Positions 49,162-58,262 are shown, counted from the stretch's first letter. The stretch is DNA of 64,000 nt from Paenibacillus farraposensis (GCF_020736845.1 NZ_JAFFQR010000079.1:62852-126851), one strand, 5' to 3'. Translations and numbers: made by a program. The notes: generated from the letters alone by a model not told the origin.

Positions 49162-51138
49162 ATGCTTGACAAAATAAAAGAGTTTGCATCCACTTTCTTC
49201 GTCACTGGAGATCCGATGATTTATGGAGCGGACGTTTCCATCGCTCTTGCGACGATCGGAATCGTGTTTGTGCTCACTTATTTCAAAAAATGGGGCTGGC
49301 TTTGGAAAAACTGGTTGACGACCGTTGACCATAAAAAAGTCGGTATCATGTATATCCTCGCGTCCATTTTGATGCTATTCCGTGGAGGCGTAGATGCATT
49401 ATTGATGCGTATTCAACTTGCTTCACCGAATGTTACACTGCTGCATCCTGAGCATTACAACCAGATCTTTACAACACATGGCACGATCATGATCTTGTTT
49501 ATGGCGATGCCTTTGATGTTTGGTTTGTTTAATATCGCGGTACCGCTTCAAATTGGTGCGCGCGACGTAGCGTTCCCTTTCCTGAACGCACTGAGCTTCT
49601 GGCTTTTCTTTATGGGAGCGATGCTGTTCAACCTGTCCTTCGTTATTGGCGGTTCGCCGGATGCAGGTTGGTTGAGCTACCCGCCGCTTTCCGAATTGCA
49701 ATTTAGTCCCGGCGTTGGCGAGAACTTCTATATCTGGGGTATTCAGATTTCCGGTATAGGTTCATTGGCTACAGGGATCAACTTTATTGTTACCATTATT
49801 AAAATGCGCGCACCTGGTATGACCTGGATGAAAATGCCTGTCTTTACGTGGTCCGTATTTTCATCATGTGTTATTATCATTTTCGCGTTCCCGATTCTGA
49901 CGATCACATTGGCCCTGCTGTTCCTTGACCGCTTCGGAGGAGGGCACTTCTTTACCCTTGACTTAGGCGGCAACCCGATGATGTATATCAACCTGATCTG
50001 GATGTGGGGTCACCCTGAGGTATACATCGTAGTATTGCCTGCCTTCGGTATTTATTCCGAGGTCATCAGCGTATTCTCCAAAAAGAAATTGTTTGGCTAC
50101 AAATCCATGGTTTACGCCATGTTCATTATTGCAATTTTGTCCTTCTTCACCTGGGCGCATCACTTCTTCACGATGGGATCAGGCGCAGATGTGAATGCAT
50201 TCTTTGCCATTTCGACGATGGTTATCGCAATACCGACAGGGGTTAAGGTATTTAACTGGTTGTTCACGATGTATCGGGGTAAAATCGAATTTAAAACCCC
50301 GATGATGTGGTCTATTGCTTTTATTCCGAACTTCCTGATTGCAGGTTTGACGGGCGTCATGTTGTCTGTAGCGCCTGCAGACTTCCAGTTCCATAACAGC
50401 TACTTCCTGATCGCTCACTTTCACTCCGCTCTGATTGGCGGTGTAGTGTTCGGTTACCTGGCAGGTCTGTACTACTGGTGGCCTAAAATGTTCGGTTTCA
50501 CGCTGCCAGAAACGCCTGGCAAATGGGCTTTCTGGTTCTGGAACATCGGTTTCTATGTATGTTTCATTCCGCAATATTCTCTCGGTCTGATGGGGATGAC
50601 GCGTCGTCTGAGCACTTATGGCTGGGATACTGGCTGGCAGCCGCTTAACTTTGTTTCAACCATTGGAGCCTTCCTGATGGGAATTGGTTTCTTGTTCCAG
50701 GTTCTGCAAATTCTGCTCGGTATCAAAAATTTCCGCAAGCTGAAGGATACAACAGGCGATCCTTGGAATGGGCATACGCTTGAATGGTCGATTCCTTCAC
50801 CTGCACCGGAATACAATTTTGCTACTATCCCGCAAGTAGAAGAACGTGACGACTGGTGGGCAGAGAAAGATAAACGCGCAAAAGGTATTTTCAGAAAGCA
50901 ACCGCCAATTGAAGCAATTCATATGCCTAAAAATTCGGCGATTCCATTCATTATGTCAGTGTTCTTTTTCATCGCAGGTTTCGGGTTCGTATTCGGTTGG
51001 TCGTTCTTCTATATTCCAGGGCTGATCGGTGTGGCAATTTGTATGATTTGCCGTTCGTTCTTCTCCTATGATGCCGATTACTATATTCCTGCAGATGAAG
51101 TGAAACGCACGGAAGCCGCAATAAGGGGGTCTGTATAA
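49162..51138 (+). CDS. qoxB: aa3-type quinol oxidase subunit I
   Basis: Catalytic subunit with low-spin heme and the heme-CuB centre, 658 residues and about fourteen membrane segments. Seen: the first heme-ligand region TTHGTIMILFMAMP, CuB motif WMWGHPEVYIVVLPAFGIYS with the His-Tyr crosslink residues, the following HHFFTMG histidines, and heme-ligand pair in LIAHFHSALIGGVVFGYLAG. It would pump protons while reducing oxygen. The start follows GGAAGGAGG. It overlaps qoxC by one base. Confidence 0.97.
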   Translation: MLDKIKEFASTFFVTGDPMIYGADVSIALATIGIVFVLTYFKKWGWLWKNWLTTVDHKKVGIMYILASILMLFRGGVDALLMRIQLASPNVTLLHPEHYNQIFTTHGTIMILFMAMPLMFGLFNIAVPLQIGARDVAFPFLNALSFWLFFMGAMLFNLSFVIGGSPDAGWLSYPPLSELQFSPGVGENFYIWGIQISGIGSLATGINFIVTIIKMRAPGMTWMKMPVFTWSVFSSCVIIIFAFPILTITLALLFLDRFGGGHFFTLDLGGNPMMYINLIWMWGHPEVYIVVLPAFGIYSEVISVFSKKKLFGYKSMVYAMFIIAILSFFTWAHHFFTMGSGADVNAFFAISTMVIAIPTGVKVFNWLFTMYRGKIEFKTPMMWSIAFIPNFLIAGLTGVMLSVAPADFQFHNSYFLIAHFHSALIGGVVFGYLAGLYYWWPKMFGFTLPETPGKWAFWFWNIGFYVCFIPQYSLGLMGMTRRLSTYGWDTGWQPLNFVSTIGAFLMGIGFLFQVLQILLGIKNFRKLKDTTGDPWNGHTLEWSIPSPAPEYNFATIPQVEERDDWWAEKDKRAKGIFRKQPPIEAIHMPKNSAIPFIMSVFFFIAGFGFVFGWSFFYIPGLIGVAICMICRSFFSYDADYYIPADEVKRTEAAIRGSV

Positions 51139-51746
51139 TGGCACAAGCTGCAGCACATCACAGCCATGATCATGACCACGGGCATCACGATCCGCAAGAA
51201 TTGAAGATGCTTGGTTTTTGGATCTTCCTTGTAACGGACGTGATCCTGTTCAGTACCTTGTTTGCTACCTTCGTTGTCCTTCGGAATAACACGGCCGGAG
51301 GACCGGGGGGCGCAGAGCTGTTTAACATGACAGGCGTTATTATTGAAACATTCCTCCTGCTCACAAGCAGCTTTACAAGTGGTCTGGCCGTGTTGGCCAT
51401 GAACAAAGGAAGCCTGAAGGGATTAATCAGCTGGTTAGTCGTGACAGCGATCCTGGGTCTTGGTTTTATCGGTTTTGAAGTTTACGAGTTTGTTGAAATG
51501 GTACACGAAGGAGCCAATTACGGAACAAGTGCGTTCCTGTCGGCATTCTTCACACTGGTCGGTACACACGGACTTCACGTTTCCTTGGGTCTGGTGTGGA
51601 TGATTGGACTCATGTTCCAGGTGAAAAAGCGTGGGCTTATTCCTGAAACAAAGGGTAAAATCGCCGCTTTGAGCTTGTACTGGCACTTTTTGGATGCTGT
51701 CTGGATTTTCTTGCTGTCCGTTGTTTATTTGATGGGGGTGATGTAG
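51138..51746 (+). CDS. qoxC: aa3-type quinol oxidase subunit III
   Basis: 202 residues, five membrane segments, cytochrome c oxidase subunit III family. The N-terminus is a His/Asp-rich tail (AAAHHSHDHDHGHHDPQE) ahead of LKMLGFWIFLVTDVILFSTL. THGLHVSLGLVWMIG is a subunit III hallmark. It begins on the qoxB stop (TAATG) and abuts qoxD. Confidence 0.95.
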   Translation: MAQAAAHHSHDHDHGHHDPQELKMLGFWIFLVTDVILFSTLFATFVVLRNNTAGGPGGAELFNMTGVIIETFLLLTSSFTSGLAVLAMNKGSLKGLISWLVVTAILGLGFIGFEVYEFVEMVHEGANYGTSAFLSAFFTLVGTHGLHVSLGLVWMIGLMFQVKKRGLIPETKGKIAALSLYWHFLDAVWIFLLSVVYLMGVM

Positions 51747-52082
51747 ATGGCACAGCATCAGTCAGGAACAGGTTCGCATGGTCATGATGATTCTCACGGT
51801 TCAGTGAAATCCTATGTTATTGGGTTTATTCTGTCCATCGTACTGACCATCATTCCGCTCGGTGTGGTCATGAATCATATGTTGAGCCGCACTTCAACCT
51901 TGGTCGTTATTTTGGCCACGGCAGTGCTGCAATTTCTGGTTCAGCTTTTCTTCTTCATGCACATCCGTGAGAACAATGGTCCACGCTGGAATGTCATGAC
52001 TTTGATTTTCGGTGTCGTCATCCTGCTGACCGTCGTGGGTGGTTCTGTATGGATTATGGAATACAACATGGTAGTACATTAA
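51747..52082 (+). CDS. qoxD: aa3-type quinol oxidase subunit IV
   Basis: 111 residues, three membrane segments, prokaryotic COX4/CyoD family. Its N-terminus also carries a His-rich tail (QHQSGTGSHGHDDSHGS). LVQLFFFMHIRENNGPRWN is the family signature. It begins at the base after the qoxC stop. A strong terminator closes the operon. Confidence 0.94.
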   Translation: MAQHQSGTGSHGHDDSHGSVKSYVIGFILSIVLTIIPLGVVMNHMLSRTSTLVVILATAVLQFLVQLFFFMHIRENNGPRWNVMTLIFGVVILLTVVGGSVWIMEYNMVVH

Positions 52083-52112
52083 TAAATGGTGTGAGCAACA
52101 CCGTAGCAAGAG

Positions 52113-52144
52113 AGGAATCGGCTGAATGCCGATTCCTTTTTTTG
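52113..52144 (+). terminator. Terminator of qoxABCD
   Basis: AGGAATCGGC (52113-52122), loop TGAAT, GCCGATTCCT (52128-52137), then T tail. Perfect ten-pair stem. Confidence 0.92.
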
Positions 52145-52175
52145 TGCAACTATTTCGAAAACAAAACTGTGGCTT

Positions 52176-52205
52176 CTTGAACTCAAGTTTGCATATGTGT
52201 AAAAT
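52176..52205 (+). promoter_or_regulatory. Promoter of the OYE-family gene with palindromic -35
   Basis: TTGAAC (52177-52182), 17 bases, TAAAAT (52200-52205). The -35 lies in CTTGAACTCAAG (52176-52187), a palindrome with five-base arms, a possible repressor site. Confidence 0.5.
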
Positions 52206-52264
52206 GGAATTGTATAACAGAAGAGTAAAAACGATAATACTACTGAGACTGGAGGATAAAAGCA

Positions 52265-53386
52265 ATGAATACCCAATTATTGTTTAGTTCTTTTCAAGCA
52301 GGTAATCTGGCTCTGCCCAATCGGATCGTAATGGCTCCCATGACACGGAATTTTTCACCACAGGGCATCCCGGGACCTGACGTTGCCGAGTATTATCGTC
52401 GCCGTGCGGAAAACTCGGTTGGCTTGATTATTACGGAGGGAACTGCAATTAATCACCCTGCGGCTGTGGAGTCCACAGGTATTCCCAACTTTTACGGTGA
52501 TGGATTGAAAGGGTGGGCCAAGGTAGTGGAAGAGGTCCATGCGGCTGGCGGTAAAATTATACCCCAGCTCTGGCATGTGGGTACTGCCCGCAAAATAGGC
52601 GCGGCGAACCAGCCGAATCCTGAGGCGCTGCCTGTTGGTCCGTCCGGGATCTCTCCAGCCGGTGAAAAAGTCGTTGAGCCGTTGAGCGAGCCCGAGATTG
52701 CTGATATTATCGCAGCCTTTGCACAGGCCGCCGCTGATGCCAAGCGGGTAGGTTTTGACGGCATTGAGCTTCATGGAGCACATGGCTATTTAATTGATCA
52801 GTTTTTCTGGGCCAAAACGAACCAACGTACAGACCAATACGGGGGCGATTTGGTCCAGCGTACCCGGTTTGCGGTGGAGGTTATCGAGGCTTGCCGTCGT
52901 GCAGTAGGGCCTGATTTCCCAATTGTACTGCGGTTTTCCCAGTGGAAAATGTATCACTATGATGAAAAATTGGCACATACACCGGAGGAGCTTGAACAGT
53001 TTCTGGCTCCGTTAGTCAAGGCCGGGGTTGATGTATTTCACTGCTCTAGCCGGCGCTTTTGGGAACCGGAATTTGCGGAGTCTGATCTGAATTTGGCGGC
53101 CTGGACCAAAAAACTGACAGGCAAACCGGTTATTACGGTAGGCTCCGTTGGCTTAGAGAAGGCTTTTCTGAGTGAAAGGGAACATAATCACCCTCAGAAC
53201 GATAGATCCAGTAACGTACAGGCCAGACTGGAACAGCTTGTAGAGCTAGTAGAGCGAGAAGAATTTGATTTGGTTGCGGTTGGACGGGCTTTATTGGTGG
53301 ACCCGGCATTTGCAGTGAAACTGCGTGATGGGCGAATAGAGGAAATGGCACCTTACAGTGATGAAGTTTTAAAAACGCTGAATTAA
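52265..53386 (+). CDS. Old Yellow Enzyme family NAD(P)H:flavin oxidoreductase
   Basis: FMN-binding (beta/alpha)8 ene-reductase, 373 residues, cytosolic. Seen: N-terminal LFSSFQAGNLALPNRIVMAP with MTRNFSPQG, GLIITEGTAI, KIIPQLWHVGTARK, DGIELHGAHGYLIDQFFWAK with the substrate-binding histidine region, RTDQYGG, and the phosphate loop ending VAVGRALLVDPAF. It likely reduces activated alkenes, quinones or nitro compounds. The start follows GGAGGATAAAAGC. It is a single-gene unit with a palindrome at its promoter. Confidence 0.92.
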   Translation: MNTQLLFSSFQAGNLALPNRIVMAPMTRNFSPQGIPGPDVAEYYRRRAENSVGLIITEGTAINHPAAVESTGIPNFYGDGLKGWAKVVEEVHAAGGKIIPQLWHVGTARKIGAANQPNPEALPVGPSGISPAGEKVVEPLSEPEIADIIAAFAQAAADAKRVGFDGIELHGAHGYLIDQFFWAKTNQRTDQYGGDLVQRTRFAVEVIEACRRAVGPDFPIVLRFSQWKMYHYDEKLAHTPEELEQFLAPLVKAGVDVFHCSSRRFWEPEFAESDLNLAAWTKKLTGKPVITVGSVGLEKAFLSEREHNHPQNDRSSNVQARLEQLVELVEREEFDLVAVGRALLVDPAFAVKLRDGRIEEMAPYSDEVLKTLN

Positions 53387-53476
53387 GCATGAATCGAGGC
53401 AATGTTATAGAGAGCGGATAGCCAGATATACAGATTTGAAAAATGCTTGGTTACAGGACAAGCTGTAATATAAGCT

Positions 53477-53505
53477 ATTCGTAAATTCTACGAATTTGCT
53501 ATAAT
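53477..53505 (+). promoter_or_regulatory. Palindrome and -10 upstream of the ArsR-type gene
   Basis: ATTCGTA-AATTC-TACGAAT (53477-53495) has perfect seven-base arms and ends five bases before TATAAT (53500-53505). No normal -35 is visible. It differs from the operator before cadA, so it may bind another regulator. Confidence 0.5.
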
Positions 53506-53540
53506 AGAAGCATCAAGTCGAAATACACGGGGTGAAAAGG

Positions 53541-53909
53541 ATGAATTCTGAAACGGAAGCTTTGGATTGCGAGCCGGCTTGTCACGGTTCAGACCAGGAA
53601 ATGGAGCACATAAAATCTTCCCTTGTCGAGGATTCCATCGCATACAAAATGTCGGAGTTGTTCAAAGCGCTGGGCGATCCGACACGGATCAAGCTTATAT
53701 ACGCACTGGCTCAAAAAGAACTGTGCGTTCATGATCTGACTCAGGTGTTGAACATGGGGCAATCTGCGGTATCCCACCAGCTTCGCTATTTGCGCAACTT
53801 GCGTATTGTCAAACGGCGCAAGGAAGGCAAGACGGTGTTTTATTCGCTGGATGATAACCATGTGGAGCAGATTTTTTTGCAAACCCACCAGCACATTTCA
53901 CATCAATAG
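53541..53909 (+). CDS. ArsR/SmtB-family metal-sensing repressor (CadC/CzrA-like)
   Basis: 122-residue winged-helix dimer that leaves DNA when it binds metal. The N-terminal tail has LDCEPACHGSD with two cysteines, as in CadC-type sensors. The core reads ALGDPTRIKLIYALAQKELC, with one cysteine in ELCVHDL, and recognition helix MGQSAVSHQLRYLRNLRIVK. The last helix DDNHVEQIFLQTHQHISHQ carries the Asp/His set of the alpha-5 zinc site. The ATG at 53541 lies eight bases after GGGG; GTG 53532 is an alternative. Very likely controls the P-type ATPase gene next to it. Confidence 0.9.
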   Translation: MNSETEALDCEPACHGSDQEMEHIKSSLVEDSIAYKMSELFKALGDPTRIKLIYALAQKELCVHDLTQVLNMGQSAVSHQLRYLRNLRIVKRRKEGKTVFYSLDDNHVEQIFLQTHQHISHQ

Positions 53910-54006
53910 TTTTTTGGCTATACGTCAGTAGGGCGCCAAGGAATTGGCGCTCTTTTGGTGTATGTCCGGTAAATTTGATTTTTTTTATGAACATGGGCTA
54001 TTATCA

Positions 54007-54073
54007 TTGACTTATGCTGTTGCTTCTGAATATAATGGGCTTAACAAATAATATATGAACAAGTGCTCATATA
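54007..54073 (+). promoter_or_regulatory. cadA promoter and ArsR/SmtB-type operator
   Basis: TTGACT (54007-54012), 18 bases, TATAAT (54031-54036). Just after the start region lies TATATGAACAAGTGCTCATATA (52 to 73 of 540xx; arms TATATGAACAA and GTGCTCATATA), close to the SmtB/CzrA/CadC operator pattern TGAACAnnnnTGTTCA with AT-rich flanks. Confidence 0.75.
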
Positions 54074-54095
54074 TAGTAATTGGAGGCCACGAAAT

Positions 54096-56453
54096 ATGGA
54101 TGCTCTGAAAAAAACGGAACGTCACGAATGGATCCTGGATGGCTTGGATTGTGCCAACTGCGCTCTAAAGATTGAAAATGGAGTCAGTAAAATAGAAGGT
54201 GTCCTGGATTGCTCGGTTAATTTTGTTACCAAAACGTTGACGATGACCGCAAGCTCGGACGAAAAAGAAGAGATTTTTCGCCAAACGGAACAAAAGGTTC
54301 ACAAGCTGGAGCCTCATGTTCGGATGATTGTCAAAAATACACGGGGACGCTCGCGTGAAAACAGTCGAAATGAAGCTGACATCACCCAGGTATGCGCCAC
54401 AGAAGATTGCGCTTGCGGTCATACCTATAGCCATGAAGCCCATGGCGAAGAAGCTCATGCGCACAGCGGGCATGACCATGGCGAACATGTACATGGTGAT
54501 CGTGATCATCATAGCTCCAGCCAGGCTCATGCTCATTCGCATGGAGATGACAGTCACGCCGGGCATACGCATGATCACGGTGCGGAAGGTACACGCCGCA
54601 TGATCGTCCGCTTGGCGGCCGGGGCTGTCATTGGGGCTGCTGCCTGGTGGTTGCCTGTGGAAGGTGTGGGCAAGCTGGTCCTGTTCTTACTGGCATACAT
54701 CATCGTTGGCGGTGACGTGGTCCTGCAGGCTGCGCGCAGTTTGGTACGGGGAATGGCCTTTGATGAGTACTTCCTGATGACACTGGCTACGGTTGGCGCA
54801 TTTGCGATTGGAGAATACCCCGAAGGCGTAGCCGTTATGTTCTTTTATCAAATCGGGGAGTTGTTCCAAGGCATTGCCGTCAACCGTTCGCGCAAATCCA
54901 TCAGTGATCTGATGAATATTCGACCAGACTATGCCAACCTCAAGACAGGTGACTCTGTACGGAGAGTTTCGCCAGAGGACGTGCGCATAGGTGAATTGAT
55001 CGTAATTAAGCCAGGTGAGAAAATTCCGCTGGACGGTAAGGTTGTAGACGGTAAATCACATGTGGATACCTCGGCTTTGACAGGTGAATCTGTGCCTCGT
55101 ACCGTTGAGCCCGGAAGCAGCGTGCTGAGTGGATTCGTGAATACGAGCGGACTTCTGACTGTGGAGGTCAGCAAGGAATTTGGCGAATCTACCGTCTCCA
55201 AAATTTTGGAGCTTGTACAAAACGCGAGCTCCAAAAAAGCGCCGACTGAAAAGTTTATCACCAAGTTTTCCAGATACTACACCCCTGTTGTGGTTATTGT
55301 CGCGCTGCTGCTGGCGGTCGTTCCGCCGCTTGTTGCACCAGGTGCGCAGTTTGCAGATTGGGTGTATCGTGCGCTCATTTTCCTCGTTATCTCTTGTCCA
55401 TGTGCATTGGTGGTATCCATTCCGCTCGGCTTCTTTGGCGGAATCGGAGCAGCTTCACGTTCAGGTATCCTGATCAAGGGCGGGAACTATCTTGAAGCTT
55501 TGAATGATGTGAAATACGCTGTATTTGATAAAACAGGTACGCTCACCAAAGGGGTCTTCCGCGTGACAGGGATTTATCCCGCCGATGGTTTTACGAAGGC
55601 AAGCCTGCTGGAAACCGCTGCGTTGTCGGAGCTGCACTCCACGCATCCGATCGCGGCATCACTGCGTGAATCCTATGGCAAGGAGCTACAACCTGAACGG
55701 GTTCAGCAATATAGTGAAATATCCGGTCACGGGATCCAGGCACAGATTGATGGCCGTCTGGTGTTGGCCGGGAATGCGAAGCTGATGGAGCGGGAGCATG
55801 TTGCTTATAGCGCGGCGCAGCAGGCAGGAAACCTGGATGAAGGAACGGTCGTGCACGTAGCTGTGGATAGCGTGTATGCCGGATGTATTCTGATTTCGGA
55901 TGAGGTCAAGGAGGATGCGGCCAAGACGATTGCTTCGCTGAAAAAGTTGGGTGTAGTGAAGACCATTATGCTTACGGGTGACAATCGGACGGTCGCAGAG
56001 GCCGTAGGACGCCAACTGGGCCTGGATGAAGTACGGTCAGAGCTGTTGCCTCAGCATAAAGCCGAAGCGATAGAGCAGCTGTCTGCAAGCAAGAAAACAG
56101 GCGACAAGGTTTTATTCGTGGGCGACGGAATCAATGATACCCCTGTGCTGGCGCTGGCGGACGTAGGTGTAGCAATGGGCGGTTTGGGTTCGGATGCTGC
56201 GATTGAGGCAGCAGATATCGTAATCATGAACGATGAACCCTCAAGATTGGTTACGGCGATTCATATCGCCAAGCGCACACGTCGTATCGTATGGCAAAAT
56301 ATTATATTTGCGTTAGGTGTCAAAGTGATATTCCTCACGCTCGGCGCGTTTGGGATTGCTACGATGTGGGAAGCTGTGTTTTCCGATGTAGGTGTAACAC
56401 TGCTGGCCGTATTGAACGTAATGCGTGTATTGAAGGCCCGCTCTTACGAATAA
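54096..56453 (+). CDS. cadA: Zn/Cd/Pb-exporting P-type ATPase
   Basis: PIB-2 type heavy-metal pump of 785 residues. Order: N-terminal metal-binding domain with CxxC at residues 19-22 (GLDCANCALK); a His-rich linker, residues about 100-165, with more than twenty histidines; eight membrane segments; phosphatase TGES; membrane CPC at 434-436 (SCPCALV); phosphorylated Asp478 in DKTGTLT; STHP; and hinge GDGINDTPVLALADVG. The ATG at 54096 follows TTGGAGG. The His-rich linker and operator point to zinc or cadmium rather than copper. A terminator follows. Confidence 0.95.
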   Translation: MDALKKTERHEWILDGLDCANCALKIENGVSKIEGVLDCSVNFVTKTLTMTASSDEKEEIFRQTEQKVHKLEPHVRMIVKNTRGRSRENSRNEADITQVCATEDCACGHTYSHEAHGEEAHAHSGHDHGEHVHGDRDHHSSSQAHAHSHGDDSHAGHTHDHGAEGTRRMIVRLAAGAVIGAAAWWLPVEGVGKLVLFLLAYIIVGGDVVLQAARSLVRGMAFDEYFLMTLATVGAFAIGEYPEGVAVMFFYQIGELFQGIAVNRSRKSISDLMNIRPDYANLKTGDSVRRVSPEDVRIGELIVIKPGEKIPLDGKVVDGKSHVDTSALTGESVPRTVEPGSSVLSGFVNTSGLLTVEVSKEFGESTVSKILELVQNASSKKAPTEKFITKFSRYYTPVVVIVALLLAVVPPLVAPGAQFADWVYRALIFLVISCPCALVVSIPLGFFGGIGAASRSGILIKGGNYLEALNDVKYAVFDKTGTLTKGVFRVTGIYPADGFTKASLLETAALSELHSTHPIAASLRESYGKELQPERVQQYSEISGHGIQAQIDGRLVLAGNAKLMEREHVAYSAAQQAGNLDEGTVVHVAVDSVYAGCILISDEVKEDAAKTIASLKKLGVVKTIMLTGDNRTVAEAVGRQLGLDEVRSELLPQHKAEAIEQLSASKKTGDKVLFVGDGINDTPVLALADVGVAMGGLGSDAAIEAADIVIMNDEPSRLVTAIHIAKRTRRIVWQNIIFALGVKVIFLTLGAFGIATMWEAVFSDVGVTLLAVLNVMRVLKARSYE

Positions 56454-56473
56454 AACTTGCAAATATAAATGAG

Positions 56474-56528
56474 CACCCCGGACTAGCACTGGATGTATGA
56501 CATCTTGTGAAATCCGGGGTGTATTTTT
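56474..56528 (+). terminator. Terminator after cadA
   Basis: CACCCCGGA (56474-56482) pairs with TCCGGGGTG (56513-56521), followed by TATTTTTAT. The loop is about 30 bases. Confidence 0.7.
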
Positions 56529-56689
56529 ATGGTCAGGCTCATTTTGAATGGTGCTTGTTGTCAGCAGCAATAGAGGTCTCTGATGATGACTTCTGATCGA
56601 TGTACAGAATGTATAAATGCTGGCTGCGCCTAATACGTTAAGATAGGGACTTTACGAGTAAGGTCCGTGTGGGATGTTTGACGAGTAAT

Positions 56690-56703
56690 AGTAAGCGCTC
56701 TCT
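56690..56703 (+). promoter_or_regulatory. cre-like site before the PPDK-like gene
   Basis: AGTAAGCGCTCTCT matches the CcpA consensus at 12 of 14 positions (first and last base differ). It is about 80 bases before the gene. Confidence 0.35.
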
Positions 56704-56781
56704 TTATGGGTGGTGTACTCGAGTTCGTGTGTGCCAACTTGCTGACGGAGGAAAGGATGGATTAGTAGCATGGAGGCTAAA

Positions 56782-58062
56782 ATGACGTATGTTTTCACAG
56801 AACTGTTGGGCAATAAAAACAGGCGGGAGGAGGCATTGCTGGCTGTGACACCGGAGTTGCTTGAGGAAATAATGCTGAATAAGGATAACACCGATAGCAG
56901 GAAAGCGATAGATACACTGTTAAAATGGAGCGATGAATATAGTCATACACCGATACGCATTTATGGGGATGCTCCTGAACGTACGAATCGTTTAAGCACC
57001 AGGCCGGCATCTCTCCCGAATATAGAAAGCTTCGACGGCTACAGCCTTTTGCACGGCCCCTTGTCGCAGACGTCCAGTCGTATTGCGGAACTATGCTATG
57101 CCTATCTGGATGCTGCAGAGTCTGGACAGATGAATCCTGTCCCTAAGGGGAAGCCCAACTCCATCCCTATTCCGGGCTCCTGTGCATCAGACACGTACAA
57201 AACGTTTAATAGGGCGTCTGGCTTGTGTGAACATTTGTCCCGCAGAATCATTGGCCTGTTGGAAACGGAGTATGAAGGCTTGTTCGAGTTTTTGAACGGC
57301 TTGCCGCTCAGTATAGCCCTGATCGAACAGACCAACGCAGTGGGCATCGGCAGCCTGCAGGATATGCAATTGGAAGCATTGCTGCGTGCGGCATTGCGAA
57401 GCATTCGCCAGGGAGGAGAGCCTCGTCTGGAGATTTTGGTGCGCAATCCGGCTGACGTTAACCAATTCCGGGCAACCCGGGACTGGATTGACAGTGTTGC
57501 GGAGCAAACCTTATGTGGACGTCTGCGCTGTATTCCGTATCGGGTAGGCGTTTTGTTGACGATAGGCATGTCCATGACGACTGACGAAAGCCAACCACGG
57601 AATGGACAGCATGGACATTCCGGGGAGCACGCCAGTGTCAATCATATGCCGGAAGTGAACGCACAGCAGATCAAGCAGGCGTCTCAAGCGGTGGATATGG
57701 CACGCTTTGCTGATACGATAATTTTGGAGGTCGCTTCGATTGTATCCGCTAACCGTGAGGCCAAGGAGCGGTTATATCCGGCTTGTGCGAATGAACACAG
57801 GAACGGGGCTGCTGCGCTCACAGACATAACAGAGGCTATTCGGGGTGTAAAGCCTGAGCTTCCGATTTGGCTGGCGTTAGATGAAATTCATCCGACTCTG
57901 GAGGGGGCTGCAATCTGGGGAAACGAGCTGACGGGAATCATCTGTCCGGATGAAGCCGTTCCGGCTGCACGCATAGGAACTGCGCGTTATGGAATTCTGC
58001 AGCACTCGGAGCAGCATTCATCGGACGCTTTGCACAAACACGCACAGCAATTTCCACAGTAG
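56782..58062 (+). CDS. PPDK/PEP-utilizing-like TIM-barrel protein, catalytic residues missing
   Basis: 426 residues; no standard name known to me. The middle and C-terminal parts align by eye with the PEP-binding TIM barrel of pyruvate phosphate dikinase: MQLEALLRAALRSIRQGGEP then RLEILVRNPADVNQFRATRD, YRVGVLLTIG at the place of the IGTMIE segment, and GVKPELPIWLALDEIHPTLEG followed by ICPDEAVPAARIGTARYGIL at the place of GICGEHGGDP and SPFRVPIARLAAAQ. The catalytic cysteine, the metal-binding glutamate and the substrate arginine are absent. The ATP-grasp and His domains are also absent. The ATG at 56782 follows GGAGG at five bases; ATG 56770 is an alternative. Function unknown. Confidence 0.6.
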   Translation: MTYVFTELLGNKNRREEALLAVTPELLEEIMLNKDNTDSRKAIDTLLKWSDEYSHTPIRIYGDAPERTNRLSTRPASLPNIESFDGYSLLHGPLSQTSSRIAELCYAYLDAAESGQMNPVPKGKPNSIPIPGSCASDTYKTFNRASGLCEHLSRRIIGLLETEYEGLFEFLNGLPLSIALIEQTNAVGIGSLQDMQLEALLRAALRSIRQGGEPRLEILVRNPADVNQFRATRDWIDSVAEQTLCGRLRCIPYRVGVLLTIGMSMTTDESQPRNGQHGHSGEHASVNHMPEVNAQQIKQASQAVDMARFADTIILEVASIVSANREAKERLYPACANEHRNGAAALTDITEAIRGVKPELPIWLALDEIHPTLEGAAIWGNELTGIICPDEAVPAARIGTARYGILQHSEQHSSDALHKHAQQFPQ

Positions 58063-58111
58063 TGCCAAAGCTCGAGGGTAACAAAATTCAAATGCGGACT
58101 GCTGTAAAATC

Positions 58112-58147
58112 AAAGGGTGCCTGCGTTGTCTACGTGGGCGCCTTTTT
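58112..58147 (+). terminator. Terminator after PPDK-like gene
   Basis: AAGGGTGCC pairs with GGCGCCTT (one bulged G), with inner CGT/ACG pairing, followed by five T. Confidence 0.7.
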
Positions 58148-58235
58148 AATTTGGGGCTTTGCGGGTTTACAATCAGAAAAAGAGGATATATAATAAAACA
58201 AAAGTTTCATTCAGCCAAAATAATTGTATTAATGC

Positions 58236-58254
58236 AAAAATGATTATCATTCTC
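58236..58254 (+). promoter_or_regulatory. Fur/PerR-like box 1 upstream of pfeT-like gene
   Basis: AAAAATGATTATCATTCTC matches the 19-base Fur consensus GATAATGATTATCATTATC at 16 positions. Confidence 0.75.
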
Positions 58255-58262
58255 ATTACTAA

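Noticed and set aside
54400-54590. CAT/GAT-rich tract in cadA as a DNA repeat or CRISPR-like array
   Set aside because: It is the codon pattern of the His-rich linker, with no regular repeat and spacer length.
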